Of a stretch of DNA of 6,649 bases, positions 1-4,369 are shown one piece after another. How positions within the stretch are numbered: position 1 is the first letter of the stretch; each line of letters starts with the position of its first letter. The notes beneath the pieces were generated by a model. It had not been told where the DNA came from. It searched no databases and saw only the letters and a program-made list of their open reading frames with translations. The stretch comes from CAJGCS01 sp045589955. GTDB lineage: Bacteria; Bacillota_I; Bacilli_A; ML615J-28; CAG-313. The stretch spans positions 1 through 6,649 of the forward strand of contig JAZNQD010000046.1 of NCBI GenBank assembly GCA_045589955.1, given 5' to 3'. The position numbers and the translations under genes are program-made.

Positions 1-32
1 TTCATACTTATAATAGTATAGAGAAGTACAAC
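1..32 (+). promoter_or_regulatory. Partial archaeal promoter for the metalloprotease-like gene
   Basis: A TTATAATA box lies at 8-15 and is followed by a GAAGTACAAC block at 23-32. The same block occurs near the presumed transcription start of the promoter at 4516. The box is a weaker match than the TTTATATA boxes elsewhere, and its upstream BRE would lie outside the window. The call rests mainly on similarity to the other promoters. Confidence 0.35.
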
Positions 33-77
33 AAGACCCATCCGGGAATCAGCCCGGGTCTGTCTTCTTCTCTCACC
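20..77 (+). ncRNA. Hairpin leader upstream of the metalloprotease-like gene
   Basis: AGAGAAG (20-26) pairs with CTTCTCT (67-73). Inside it AGAC (34-37) pairs with GTCT (58-61), and CCGGG (42-46) pairs with CCCGG (53-57) around the loop AATCAG, leaving a CCAT bulge. The segment is much richer in G+C than the A-rich stretch that follows it (about 78-160). It is probably the 5' untranslated region of the next gene. It shows no clear sequence match to the other leaders in the window. It could also be the 3' hairpin of a gene upstream of the window. Confidence 0.5.
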
Positions 78-160
78 AGTAGTATATCTGAAGTTGAACT
101 CACCTAAATATTAACCAGAACCTAAAAAAAAAAACTAAAACTTAAAATGAGATGATTATT

Positions 161-610
161 ATGAACAACACTATTAAAAATCAAGCAAAAAATGCTTTCC
201 ACGTGGCAGGTGGCTTAAATATTATAATTGACGATGAACTATTAAATACACTCGGTGACGACGTTCACGGAGCTTTTAATATTGATGATAATGAAATCGT
301 ATTAAGAGAAAACTTCGAAAGAAGAACTCTATTACATGAAGCAGTTCATTATCTTTTCAATAATTGGGATGAAAAACTTCATGATTGGGTTGGATTCAAT
401 CTTGAAAATGATTATTGGGATATTGAAGCATGGTTTAATACTCTTGTGGTATCTGCTGGATATGAATTTGATAATGATACTGAATTCATTGATGAAATCG
501 CAGCACATACCATTGAATTAGATTATCAAGATGGTATTAAATCCAGAATAATCCAAAACATCCCATTATTATCAGATATATGGGATGGCAAATATGGTGG
601 TATCAAATAG
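161..610 (+). CDS. HExxH zinc metalloprotease-like protein (ImmA/IrrE-like)
   Basis: The product is 149 aa and is probably a cytoplasmic zinc peptidase or a relative of one. The motif HEAVH lies at residues 59-63, preceded by RRTLL as in the active-site helix of gluzincins. A second helix with DEIAAH (111-116) contains E112, a plausible third zinc ligand like the downstream Glu of ImmA/IrrE proteins. No signal peptide or membrane segment is seen. I chose the ATG at 161 over the in-frame ATG at 152 because TGAGATGAT (148-156) then serves as the Shine-Dalgarno site, matching the GGAGATGAT spacing of other genes here. ImmA-type proteases usually cleave a phage or ICE repressor encoded next to them, but no helix-turn-helix repressor is visible in the window, so substrate and role are unknown. 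The gene ends in a stem-loop containing the TAG stop. An SprT-like family is a less likely alternative. Confidence 0.75.
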   Translation: MNNTIKNQAKNAFHVAGGLNIIIDDELLNTLGDDVHGAFNIDDNEIVLRENFERRTLLHEAVHYLFNNWDEKLHDWVGFNLENDYWDIEAWFNTLVVSAGYEFDNDTEFIDEIAAHTIELDYQDGIKSRIIQNIPLLSDIWDGKYGGIK

Positions 611-618
611 ATACCATT
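596..618 (+). other. Stop-codon hairpin, metalloprotease-like gene
   Basis: GGTATC (599-604) pairs with GATACC (610-615) around the loop AAATA. T598-A616 and two G-U pairs can extend the stem. The stop TAG (608-610) lies in the loop and the first base of the 3' arm. Confidence 0.65.
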
Positions 619-641
619 TAAAATCAATTTACACACAACTT

Positions 642-668
642 AAAAAAAGCCCTAATTCGGCTTCTTTT
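642..668 (+). terminator. Terminator-like hairpin after the metalloprotease-like gene
   Basis: AAGCC (647-651) pairs with GGCTT (659-663). The stem is flanked by an A-run (642-648) and a T-rich stretch (662-668), so A-T pairs can lengthen it. It lies between the metalloprotease-like gene and the next promoter, where transcription would be expected to end. Archaea terminate mainly on U-tracts, so the short T-run may matter more than the hairpin. Confidence 0.5.
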
Positions 669-678
669 ACATTTCATC

Positions 679-716
679 CGAAACATTTATATACTATAAA
701 AACAAAGTAATATACA
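679..716 (+). promoter_or_regulatory. Archaeal promoter of the HNH transcription unit
   Basis: A BRE-like CGAAA (679-683) is followed by the TATA box TTTATATA (686-693) in the context CATTTATATACTAT, which recurs at several promoters here. Transcription is expected to start about 24 bases downstream, near 712-716. That would produce a leader of about 175 bases before the HNH gene. Confidence 0.85.
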
Positions 717-869
717 AGAAGCAGAAAAAAAGTCCCTGGGGCTGACTACTTGGGACTCAAAAAAAAGTGAGGTCAGAAATGTCGGAAGCCCAAACAGCTT
801 CACTCCCAAAAACGGAGAGGCATTGAACCGAACGAACCGTGGCTATCAAGTAAGTTCAAAGCCCCGTAG
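714..869 (+). ncRNA. Structured leader RNA A (pseudoknotted), upstream of HNH gene
   Basis: This is a GC-richer, ORF-free leader with four helices. P1: AGTCCC (731-736) with GGGACT (752-757). Pseudoknot: loop bases CTGACT (742-747) with GGTCAG (771-776). P2: AGTGA (766-770) with TCACT (800-804). P4: GGC-A-TTGAAC (819-828) with GTTCAA-A-GCC (854-863), its loop ending in AAGTAA (848-853). The box GGAGAGGC (814-821) starts P4. Leader B at 3434-3590 has the same helices in the same order with compensatory changes, and leader C at 4555-4714 shares the P4 domain. An alternative pairing of GGGGCT (738-743) with AGCCCC (860-865) is possible. It is probably a cis-acting 5' untranslated RNA that could control expression or be processed into a separate RNA. 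I do not recognise a known riboswitch or ribozyme class. Confidence 0.7.
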
Positions 870-891
870 AAAAAATTAGGAGAGATTTATT

Positions 892-1557
892 ATGAACAAC
901 ATTAAATTCAAAGCATCAAGAGATCAAGTCGCAAAAGTTAGAAATTCAGAAGCTTACACAAATGCAAAAGATGCTGCATTTGTAAGAGCTGGTGGCAAAT
1001 CTGAATTATCTGGCAAAGGCGGAAAATTAGAAGCACATCACATCAGAGATGTAGAACATCACTTAAATTTAGCATGTGATGTTAATAATATCATATACTT
1101 AACTCATGATGAACATCGTGCTTATCATGAATTTAAAGCATATGATAAAAACAACTACACTACTATCCGTGATGTAGTTGATGAAGTTGAAGACTTTAAT
1201 AAATTTGTTAAAGTATTCAAAGCTAATGGCTTATCCAAAAGATTAGCTATCATTAAAAGGAAAGATGCAAATATTAAAGCTTTAAGAAAAGCAAATTTAA
1301 AAACTGTTGCTGATAGAGAAGCAGCTATTAAATCTATTCTTAAAGTTCCTGCATCCCTTTATGAATTTGCAGACGATATTAAATTTAATATCAATGGTAG
1401 AATGGTTCATTTCAAAAGAGCTAATTATGCCATTCAAATCAGAACTGCTGATGTTAGAGTATGCAAAAATATTCGTGCTGCTCTTCCTCAAAATGCAGTC
1501 CAAATAAATACTAGTACTAAAGATAGGAAATTATTCGATATTGTTATTGAATGCTAA
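892..1557 (+). CDS. HNH endonuclease-like protein
   Basis: The product is 221 aa, lysine-rich, and carries an HNH (beta-beta-alpha metal) nuclease motif at residues about 30-80. EAHHI supplies H49/H50, VNNIIYL supplies N65/N66, and DEHRAYH supplies H75 and H79. The residues before it (FVRAGGKSELSG) match the usual HNH lead-in, but the zinc-binding CxxC pairs common in this family are absent; the only cysteines are C62, C191 and C221. The C-terminal 130 residues are basic and of unknown fold, possibly DNA-binding. The start is supported by AGGAGAGA at 878-885. Family knowledge suggests DNA cleavage, as in free-standing homing endonucleases or phage nucleases, but no target can be inferred. No intron or intein context is visible. 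It is the first gene after the promoter at 679 and sits directly behind leader RNA A. Unlike its neighbours it has no clear hairpin at its stop codon. Confidence 0.75.
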   Translation: MNNIKFKASRDQVAKVRNSEAYTNAKDAAFVRAGGKSELSGKGGKLEAHHIRDVEHHLNLACDVNNIIYLTHDEHRAYHEFKAYDKNNYTTIRDVVDEVEDFNKFVKVFKANGLSKRLAIIKRKDANIKALRKANLKTVADREAAIKSILKVPASLYEFADDIKFNINGRMVHFKRANYAIQIRTADVRVCKNIRAALPQNAVQINTSTKDRKLFDIVIEC

Positions 1558-1611
1558 TCCTATTTTTTAGTATAGTATTTTAATTATAATTTTTTTAGAG
1601 GTGTATTTAAA

Positions 1612-1902
1612 ATGAAATTCAATTTATTAAATCATGGTATTGTTAATATGGATGGCCACATATATGATGTGGCAGATGTTTATGATATGGTTAAAAGTCA
1701 TTATGATAATTCAATGGGTCGTTATAATTTCGATGCATATTATGATGTCGATGATATCGTTAATCCATATGCTATTATTTGTTTAGCAGAATGGATTGAG
1801 TTAAATCATGAATGTGGTGGCGATTTATTATGTTATCTTCAACAAGCCGAAAAGGAAATTTTCGGTTATGTTGTTAGTCATCATAGGGGTCATTTCATGT
1901 GA
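1612..1902 (+). CDS. Small unknown protein (96 aa)
   Basis: I do not recognise a family. The product is 96 aa, rich in Asp, Tyr and His, with the N-terminal half dominated by D/Y/V motifs (HIYDVADVYDMVKSHYDNSM) and a likely helix around residues 53-84 (NPYAIICLAEWIEL...LLCYLQQAEKEIF). Three cysteines (57, 68, 74) do not form a recognisable zinc site. No signal peptide or membrane segment is seen. The ATG is preceded by AGAGGTGT (1599-1606). There is no TATA box in the 54-base gap after the HNH gene, so the two are probably co-transcribed, and the next gene follows after 40 bases. The gene ends in a hairpin that includes the TGA stop. Confidence 0.65.
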   Translation: MKFNLLNHGIVNMDGHIYDVADVYDMVKSHYDNSMGRYNFDAYYDVDDIVNPYAIICLAEWIELNHECGGDLLCYLQQAEKEIFGYVVSHHRGHFM

Positions 1903-1907
1903 GCCCC
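1886..1907 (+). other. Stop-codon hairpin, 96-aa gene
   Basis: GGGG-TCA (1886-1892) pairs with TGA-G-CCCC (1900-1907), leaving G1903 bulged. The TGA stop itself is one strand of the inner stem. The loop has 7 bases. Confidence 0.6.
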
Positions 1908-1942
1908 ATATATTTACTTTTTTAATAAGGAGTGTATTTAAA

Positions 1943-2302
1943 ATGTTATTTCATGAAGCATTAAATAAAATAAGAAAAGCAGAAGTTAATGATAATTTAG
2001 AATTCGCATTATGTGTTTTTGGTGAATATGTCAAATGGTATAATGATAATATTCATGAAATCCCTGTAGTTGGAAGTATGGAATGTCCTATAGTTGATAG
2101 ATTCAAATATGATGATGAAGGTCATGTTATATATTATCCATGGTCAGATGATGTTATCGGTTTGGAGGTATTGGATTGTTGTAGATTAATGGATGATATG
2201 GAAGCATCATGTTTGGATGAAGATGAATGTGCGCATTGGTATGATTATATATATGGTGCATATTCATGTTTGTGGGAAGATATAGATTTTGATGATATAT
2301 AA
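1943..2302 (+). CDS. Small acidic unknown protein (119 aa)
   Basis: I do not recognise a family. The product is 119 aa and very acidic, especially after residue 58, with a C-terminal tail of alternating Asp/Glu, Tyr and Trp ending WEDIDFDDI. Six cysteines (24, 48, 79, 80, 90, 96) plus C109 are spread without a clear metal motif. I chose the ATG at 1943 because AAGGAGTGTATTTAAA precedes it directly, while the open frame extends upstream into the previous gene without a better site. The same SD-to-start string recurs before the 53-aa gene at 3611. The gene follows the 96-aa gene by 40 bases and is probably in the same unit. Such compact acidic proteins are often DNA mimics or nuclease and restriction inhibitors in phages, but nothing specific supports that here. 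Confidence 0.65.
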   Translation: MLFHEALNKIRKAEVNDNLEFALCVFGEYVKWYNDNIHEIPVVGSMECPIVDRFKYDDEGHVIYYPWSDDVIGLEVLDCCRLMDDMEASCLDEDECAHWYDYIYGAYSCLWEDIDFDDI

Positions 2303-2313
2303 AATATATCATC
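2291..2313 (+). other. Stop-codon hairpin, 119-aa gene
   Basis: GATGATATAT (2291-2300) pairs perfectly over 10 bp with ATATATCATC (2304-2313), closing an AAA triloop. The TAA stop (2300-2302) spans the end of the stem and the loop. Confidence 0.75.
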
Positions 2314-2332
2314 AATTTAATATCCATAAAAT

Positions 2333-2373
2333 CGAAACATTTATATACTATGAGGTACAATATAATATTGTAC
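2333..2373 (+). promoter_or_regulatory. Archaeal promoter with palindromic start region (first of two)
   Basis: CGAAA (2333-2337) and the TATA box TTTATATA (2340-2347) are followed by a perfect palindrome, GTACAATATAATATTGTAC (2355-2373), over the expected transcription start. The palindrome may be an operator, or it may form a 5'-end hairpin if transcription starts at its beginning. A second complete promoter lies 93 bases downstream. Confidence 0.8.
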
Positions 2374-2430
2374 ACAGGTGAAATGGATTGGTTGGTTCCG
2401 CACTACAAGGAAGACATGGAACAACCAAAA
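2371..2430 (+). ncRNA. Candidate small hairpin RNA between two promoters
   Basis: GGTTG (2390-2394) pairs with CAACC (2422-2426), and TTCC (2396-2399) pairs with GGAA (2418-2421), with G2395 bulged and an 18-base loop. It starts just after the promoter at 2333 and ends just before the next TATA box, and no ORF fills it. It could be a short independent transcript or simply the 5' end of a longer leader. Confidence 0.45.
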
Positions 2431-2465
2431 CATTTATATACTATTGAGTACAATATAATAAACAA
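2427..2465 (+). promoter_or_regulatory. Archaeal promoter of the PH/zinc-ribbon gene (second of two)
   Basis: AAAACATTTATATACTAT contains the TATA box TTTATATA (2433-2440). GAGTACAATATAATA follows over the predicted start, matching the first promoter at 2333. Initiation near 2460 would leave the structured leader D as the 5' untranslated region. Confidence 0.8.
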
Positions 2466-2610
2466 GGAAGTAAAACTTACTTCCAACCGACGGGAAAGAA
2501 ATATTTCCAAGGGGCACTAATTGAGCTGGACTGGGTGGCACCCAGAGGCGAAGAAAACATCCATCACGGAACGAATTAGGCGGAGGTTCAACTCCTCCGA
2601 TGGATATCCA
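2459..2610 (+). ncRNA. Structured leader RNA D with tRNA-like T-arm/acceptor
   Basis: This GC-richer, ORF-free leader folds into several hairpins: GGAAGTAA (2466-2473) with TTACTTCC (2477-2484); GGAAA (2493-2497) with TTTCC (2504-2508); and CTGGG (2531-2535) with CCCAG (2541-2545). Its 3' part looks like half a tRNA. ATCCATC (2559-2565) pairs with GATGGAT (2599-2605) as a 7-bp acceptor-like stem. Directly abutting it is the hairpin GGAGG (2582-2586)/CCTCC (2594-2598) with the 7-base loop TTCAACT, an exact fit to the T-loop consensus TTCRANY. ATCCA follows at 2606-2610. CTAATT (2517-2522) can pair with AATTAG (2574-2579), forming a pseudoknot. No D-arm or anticodon arm is visible, so this is not a normal tRNA gene. 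Confidence 0.6.
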
Positions 2611-2637
2611 AAAAAATAATTAAAGGAGATGTTTTAA

Positions 2638-3129
2638 ATGAAATTATTCAGAGATAATAAAAGTTATAAAGAAGTTAAAGAAGAAATTAATGAAAAAAAT
2701 GCAATAAAATATATGCAAAAAGGCATGAAAAAAGGATTCCAAGTATGGTTCTATGCAGGAGATTGCTTAGGAAGAGAAGATGTCGGTAAATTATATATCC
2801 GTGAAAATTGTATCGAAATCAAAAAAGGTGCATTCATCCAAAATGGTGTATTTGCAATTATTCCTTTTGATGAAATCAAAAGTATCAATGTTGGTGAAGA
2901 AGGCGGTCTCTTAGTAAAGCATGTTCAAGTTTCTATTAATGCAAATGATAATTATTATAATATTAAATTTGATAATGGAAGCTTAAATGATGTAATGCCT
3001 GTCATTGATTTATTAAATGAAAAAATAAATGCTTCCAAAGTAAATGAGGATGCTAAATTTTGTCCTCAATGTGGAAGTCCTGTTCAGGCAGGTTCTAAAT
3101 TCTGCTCCCAATGCGGAGCAGAATTATAA
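2638..3129 (+). CDS. PH-like domain protein with C-terminal zinc ribbon
   Basis: The product is 163 aa. Residues about 45-132 resemble a bacterial/archaeal PH-like (GRAM-like) beta fold: GKLYIRENCIEIKKG, then FAIIPFDEIKSINVG, then a VQVSINANDNYYNIKF strand pair and a closing helix DVMPVIDLLNEKI. Residues 142-159 form a zinc ribbon with C142-x2-C145 and C156-x2-C159 (FCPQCG...FCSQCG), a common tail in archaeal proteins. The N-terminus is a charged helix; no membrane segment is seen. The combination suggests a cytoplasmic scaffolding or membrane-associated regulatory protein, but no activity can be stated. It has its own promoter pair, leader D and a GGAG SD at 2624-2627. The zinc ribbon codons form an 11-bp hairpin that ends one base before the stop. 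Confidence 0.7.
   Translation: MKLFRDNKSYKEVKEEINEKNAIKYMQKGMKKGFQVWFYAGDCLGREDVGKLYIRENCIEIKKGAFIQNGVFAIIPFDEIKSINVGEEGGLLVKHVQVSINANDNYYNIKFDNGSLNDVMPVIDLLNEKINASKVNEDAKFCPQCGSPVQAGSKFCSQCGAEL
3098..3125 (+). other. Hairpin abutting the stop codon, zinc-ribbon gene
   Basis: AATTCTGCTCC (3098-3108) pairs perfectly over 11 bp with GGAGCAGAATT (3115-3125) around the loop CAATGC. It lies in coding sequence and ends one base before the TAA at 3127. It encodes the second CxxC knuckle, so protein constraint may contribute. Confidence 0.7.
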
Positions 3130-3158
3130 ATATAATTCAAAAAAAATATAATAATGAT

Positions 3159-3290
3159 ATGAATATAATTTGGGATGAATTATTTTTATATCAATATGAA
3201 AATGAAATTGATGGATTTGATGCAAATAAAATTTATAACGAATGCGATGATTTAATCGATGATATGGAATGCGAATATTTTGATTATTAA
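3159..3290 (+). CDS. Possible 43-aa acidic protein
   Basis: The ORF encodes 43 aa, reading MNIIWDELFLYQYENE at the start and ending LIDDMECEYFDY. The codons and the acidic, Tyr-rich composition match neighbouring genes, and the LIDDME/FDY ending faintly resembles residues 82-103 of the 119-aa protein. The TAA lies in the loop of a hairpin like those of the clear genes, which supports its reality. Against it, there is no Shine-Dalgarno site before the ATG and no promoter. The frame is open further upstream without a start, so it could be a decayed gene 3' end or be translated by re-initiation after the zinc-ribbon gene. Confidence 0.4.
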   Translation: MNIIWDELFLYQYENEIDGFDANKIYNECDDLIDDMECEYFDY

Positions 3291-3303
3291 AATATTCCAT
3301 TCC
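3266..3303 (+). other. Stop-codon hairpin, 43-aa ORF
   Basis: GGAATG (3266-3271) pairs with CATTCC (3298-3303), and AATATT (3274-3279) pairs with AATATT (3291-3296), separated by a small internal loop. The TAA (3288-3290) closes the terminal loop. Confidence 0.6.
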
Positions 3304-3310
3304 AATAAAT

Positions 3311-3350
3311 CGAAACATTTATATATAAGAAAAAACATAATAAGAAACAA
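3311..3350 (+). promoter_or_regulatory. Archaeal promoter (first of two before the 53-aa gene)
   Basis: CGAAA (3311-3315) and an extended TATA box TTTATATATA (3318-3327) predict a start near 3344-3350. A second promoter lies 85 bases downstream, repeating the arrangement seen at 2333 and 2427. Confidence 0.8.
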
Positions 3351-3392
3351 CAAGATGTGAAGCATAACACATCTTGAAAGTGAAACAAAAAA
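3345..3392 (+). ncRNA. Second candidate small hairpin RNA between two promoters
   Basis: CAAGATGTG (3351-3359) pairs perfectly over 9 bp with CACATCTTG (3368-3376), closing the loop AAGCATAA. An A-rich tail follows, then the next promoter. No ORF fills the segment. Position and size mirror the candidate at 2371-2430 although the sequences differ. Confidence 0.45.
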
Positions 3393-3395
3393 AAT

Positions 3396-3432
3396 GCAAA
3401 CATTTATATATGATTAAATACAATCATTATAT
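3396..3432 (+). promoter_or_regulatory. Archaeal promoter of the 53-aa gene (second of two)
   Basis: GCAAACATTTATATATGA contains the TATA box TTTATATAT (3403-3411) but lacks the CGAAA BRE of the others. AATACAATCATTATA over the predicted start resembles the TACAAYATAATA block of other promoters. The transcript would begin near 3428 and carry leader B. Confidence 0.75.
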
Positions 3433-3433
3433 A

Positions 3434-3590
3434 GGAAGTAAAAAAAAAGTCCCTGAAGTCGCTGAAACTTGGGACTTAAAAAAAAGTGAGGCGACCTGAC
3501 CTAAGCAAGTGTCACTAAACTGCTCAGTCCAAATGGAGAGACTTCAAAGTGAAACCTGAATGACAAAGGGAAGTAACTTTAAGTCCCATA
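3434..3590 (+). ncRNA. Structured leader RNA B (pseudoknotted), upstream of 53-aa gene
   Basis: It has the same architecture as leader A. P1: AAGTCCC (3447-3453) with GGGACTT (3471-3477). Pseudoknot: GTCGCT (3458-3463) with GGCGAC (3490-3495). P2: AGTGA (3485-3489) with TCACT (3512-3516). P4: GACTT-c-AAAGT (3540-3550) with ACTTT-AAGTC (3576-3585), preceded by AAGTA. The pseudoknot and P4 sequences differ from leader A while pairing is kept, which is direct support for the fold. Two competing pairings exist: P1 3' strand TGGGACTTAAA (3470-3480) with TTTAAGTCCCA (3578-3588), 11 bp; and GAAGTC (3455-3460) with GACTTC (3540-3545). A switching RNA is therefore possible. No ligand class is recognised. 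Confidence 0.72.
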
Positions 3591-3610
3591 GAAAAAAAGG
3601 AGTGTTTAAA

Positions 3611-3772
3611 ATGAACATGAAAGGATTAAATAAAAAATTAAGTAAAATGAATATATATGAAATCGCAATGAAAATCGAAAATGGCAAAAAAACCAGCTGG
3701 ATGGAAAATGCATTATATGCTGGTTTCAGTCCTGATGAAATTTGCAGAATGGTTGAAGCTAATCTCAAATAA
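3611..3772 (+). CDS. Small basic helical protein (53 aa)
   Basis: I do not recognise a family. The product is 53 aa with a basic N-terminus (MNMKGLNKKLSKMN). A segment with two probable helices follows: IYEIAMKIENG and the C-terminal SPDEICRMVEANLK. I chose the ATG at 3611 because AAGGAGTGTTTAAA sits just before it. The ATG at 3560 lies inside leader B, would translate the P4 stem, and has no SD. The SD-to-ATG string is nearly the same as that of the 119-aa gene at 1943. It is the first gene after leader B and probably leads a unit with the membrane-anchored protein and the two tiny ORFs behind it. A small regulatory or nucleic-acid-binding protein is possible but unsupported. Confidence 0.65.
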   Translation: MNMKGLNKKLSKMNIYEIAMKIENGKKTSWMENALYAGFSPDEICRMVEANLK

Positions 3773-3781
3773 AGCTTCAAC
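3752..3781 (+). other. Stop-codon hairpin, 53-aa gene
   Basis: GTTGAAGCT (3752-3760) pairs perfectly over 9 bp with AGCTTCAAC (3773-3781). The TAA (3770-3772) is the last codon of the 12-base loop. Confidence 0.7.
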
Positions 3782-3821
3782 TATTATACCTTTAAATAAT
3801 AATATATGGAGATGATTTAAT

Positions 3822-4196
3822 ATGAAAAATAATGTATTAATTGCAATAATTATTGGTGTAGTTATAATCGCAGCTGCTGGAATTATAGCTTATGGTATGA
3901 TGAATGCTTCCCCTAAAGAAGTAAAAATTATTGAAAATAAAAGCATTGCTAATAATAGTAGTGTTGCTAATAATAGTAGTGTTGCTAATAATGATTCCAT
4001 TAAAGTTGAATCAGTAAATAAAGAAGAAAGTTCTTCTTCTGATAATGTTCATAAATCAGGTTTATCTGATTCAGAAATTGATGTTAATATCCAAAGAGAT
4101 TTAGCAGTCAGAGAAGCTAATGGAGTAAAAAGTGAATATGATATGGAGCAAGCTCGTTATTTTTATGAAAATGTTCCTAAAGAAGGCATGTTATAA
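3822..4196 (+). CDS. Membrane-anchored protein with Asn-Ser repeats
   Basis: The product is 124 aa. Residues about 5-25 (VLIAIIIGVVIIAAAGIIAYG) form one strong hydrophobic segment after a short MKNN, so the protein is probably a signal-anchored or type II membrane protein with the rest outside the cell. Residues 42-59 are a tandem repeat, V/I-A-N-N-S-S twice and then VANNDS, followed by a Ser/Glu-rich linker (to about 80) and a charged C-terminal domain (SEIDVNIQRDLAVREANG...ARYFYENVPK). The repeat offers five N-x-S sequons (N44, N45, N50, N51, N57), so it may be N-glycosylated by an archaeal AglB-type pathway. The SD TGGAGATGATTTAATATG is identical to that of the next ORF at 4250. The gene ends in a stop-codon hairpin. 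An accessory surface protein of the element is plausible; no specific function is recognised. Confidence 0.75.
   Translation: MKNNVLIAIIIGVVIIAAAGIIAYGMMNASPKEVKIIENKSIANNSSVANNSSVANNDSIKVESVNKEESSSSDNVHKSGLSDSEIDVNIQRDLAVREANGVKSEYDMEQARYFYENVPKEGML
3946..3992 (+). repeat. 18-bp tandem repeat in the membrane-anchored protein gene
   Basis: The unit TTGCTAATAATAGTAGTG occurs at 3946-3963 and 3964-3981, with a partial third copy at 3982-3992. Each unit adds six residues (ANNSSV), so slippage would change the number of N-x-S sites without breaking the frame. Confidence 0.9.
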
Positions 4197-4209
4197 ATTC
4201 ATGCCTTTT
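4181..4209 (+). other. Stop-codon hairpin, membrane-anchored protein gene
   Basis: AAGGCATG (4183-4190) pairs with CATGCCTT (4200-4207), extended by G4182-T4208 and A4181-T4209. The TAA (4194-4196) is in the 9-base loop. Confidence 0.7.
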
Positions 4210-4249
4210 AACATTCAACCATCAAATAAATAAATGGAGATGATTTAAT

Positions 4250-4369
4250 ATGAAAAGAAAAATTGTTATTGATAGAAGTAAATGTGGTCAAATCGGTAGA
4301 AATGTTTTAGATGCTCGCAATCAGAATAATATGAGTAGTCATAAAGCAAAATTAGTGAGGAGATTATAA
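4250..4369 (+). CDS. Tiny basic protein (39 aa)
   Basis: The ORF starts MKRKIVIDRSKCGQIGRN and ends SHKAKLVRRL, giving a strongly basic 39-aa product with one cysteine and no membrane segment. The SD region TGGAGATGATTTAATATG is identical to that of the preceding gene and strongly supports translation. Its TAA overlaps the ATG of the next tiny ORF (TAATG), which suggests translational coupling. The lysine- and arginine-rich composition would suit nucleic-acid binding, but no family is recognised. It has no stop-codon hairpin of its own; the pair shares the one at the end of the second ORF. Confidence 0.6.
   Translation: MKRKIVIDRSKCGQIGRNVLDARNQNNMSSHKAKLVRRL

Noticed and set aside
714..891. 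Group I intron or intein-type homing context for the HNH gene
   Set aside because: No recognisable group I core (P7/S motifs), no split exon on either side and no intein splice residues.
1808..1942. Upstream extension of the 119-aa protein
   Set aside because: It overlaps the 96-aa gene in another frame, while AAGGAGTGTATTTAAA directly precedes the ATG at 1943.
2559..2610. A genuine tRNA gene
   Set aside because: Only 16 bases separate the acceptor 5' strand from the T-arm, so there is no room for D and anticodon arms; the CCA-like end is also offset by one base.
3560..3610. Longer N-terminus for the 53-aa protein from the ATG at 3560
   Set aside because: It would translate part of the P4 hairpin of leader B, has no SD, and ignores the strong SD before 3611.
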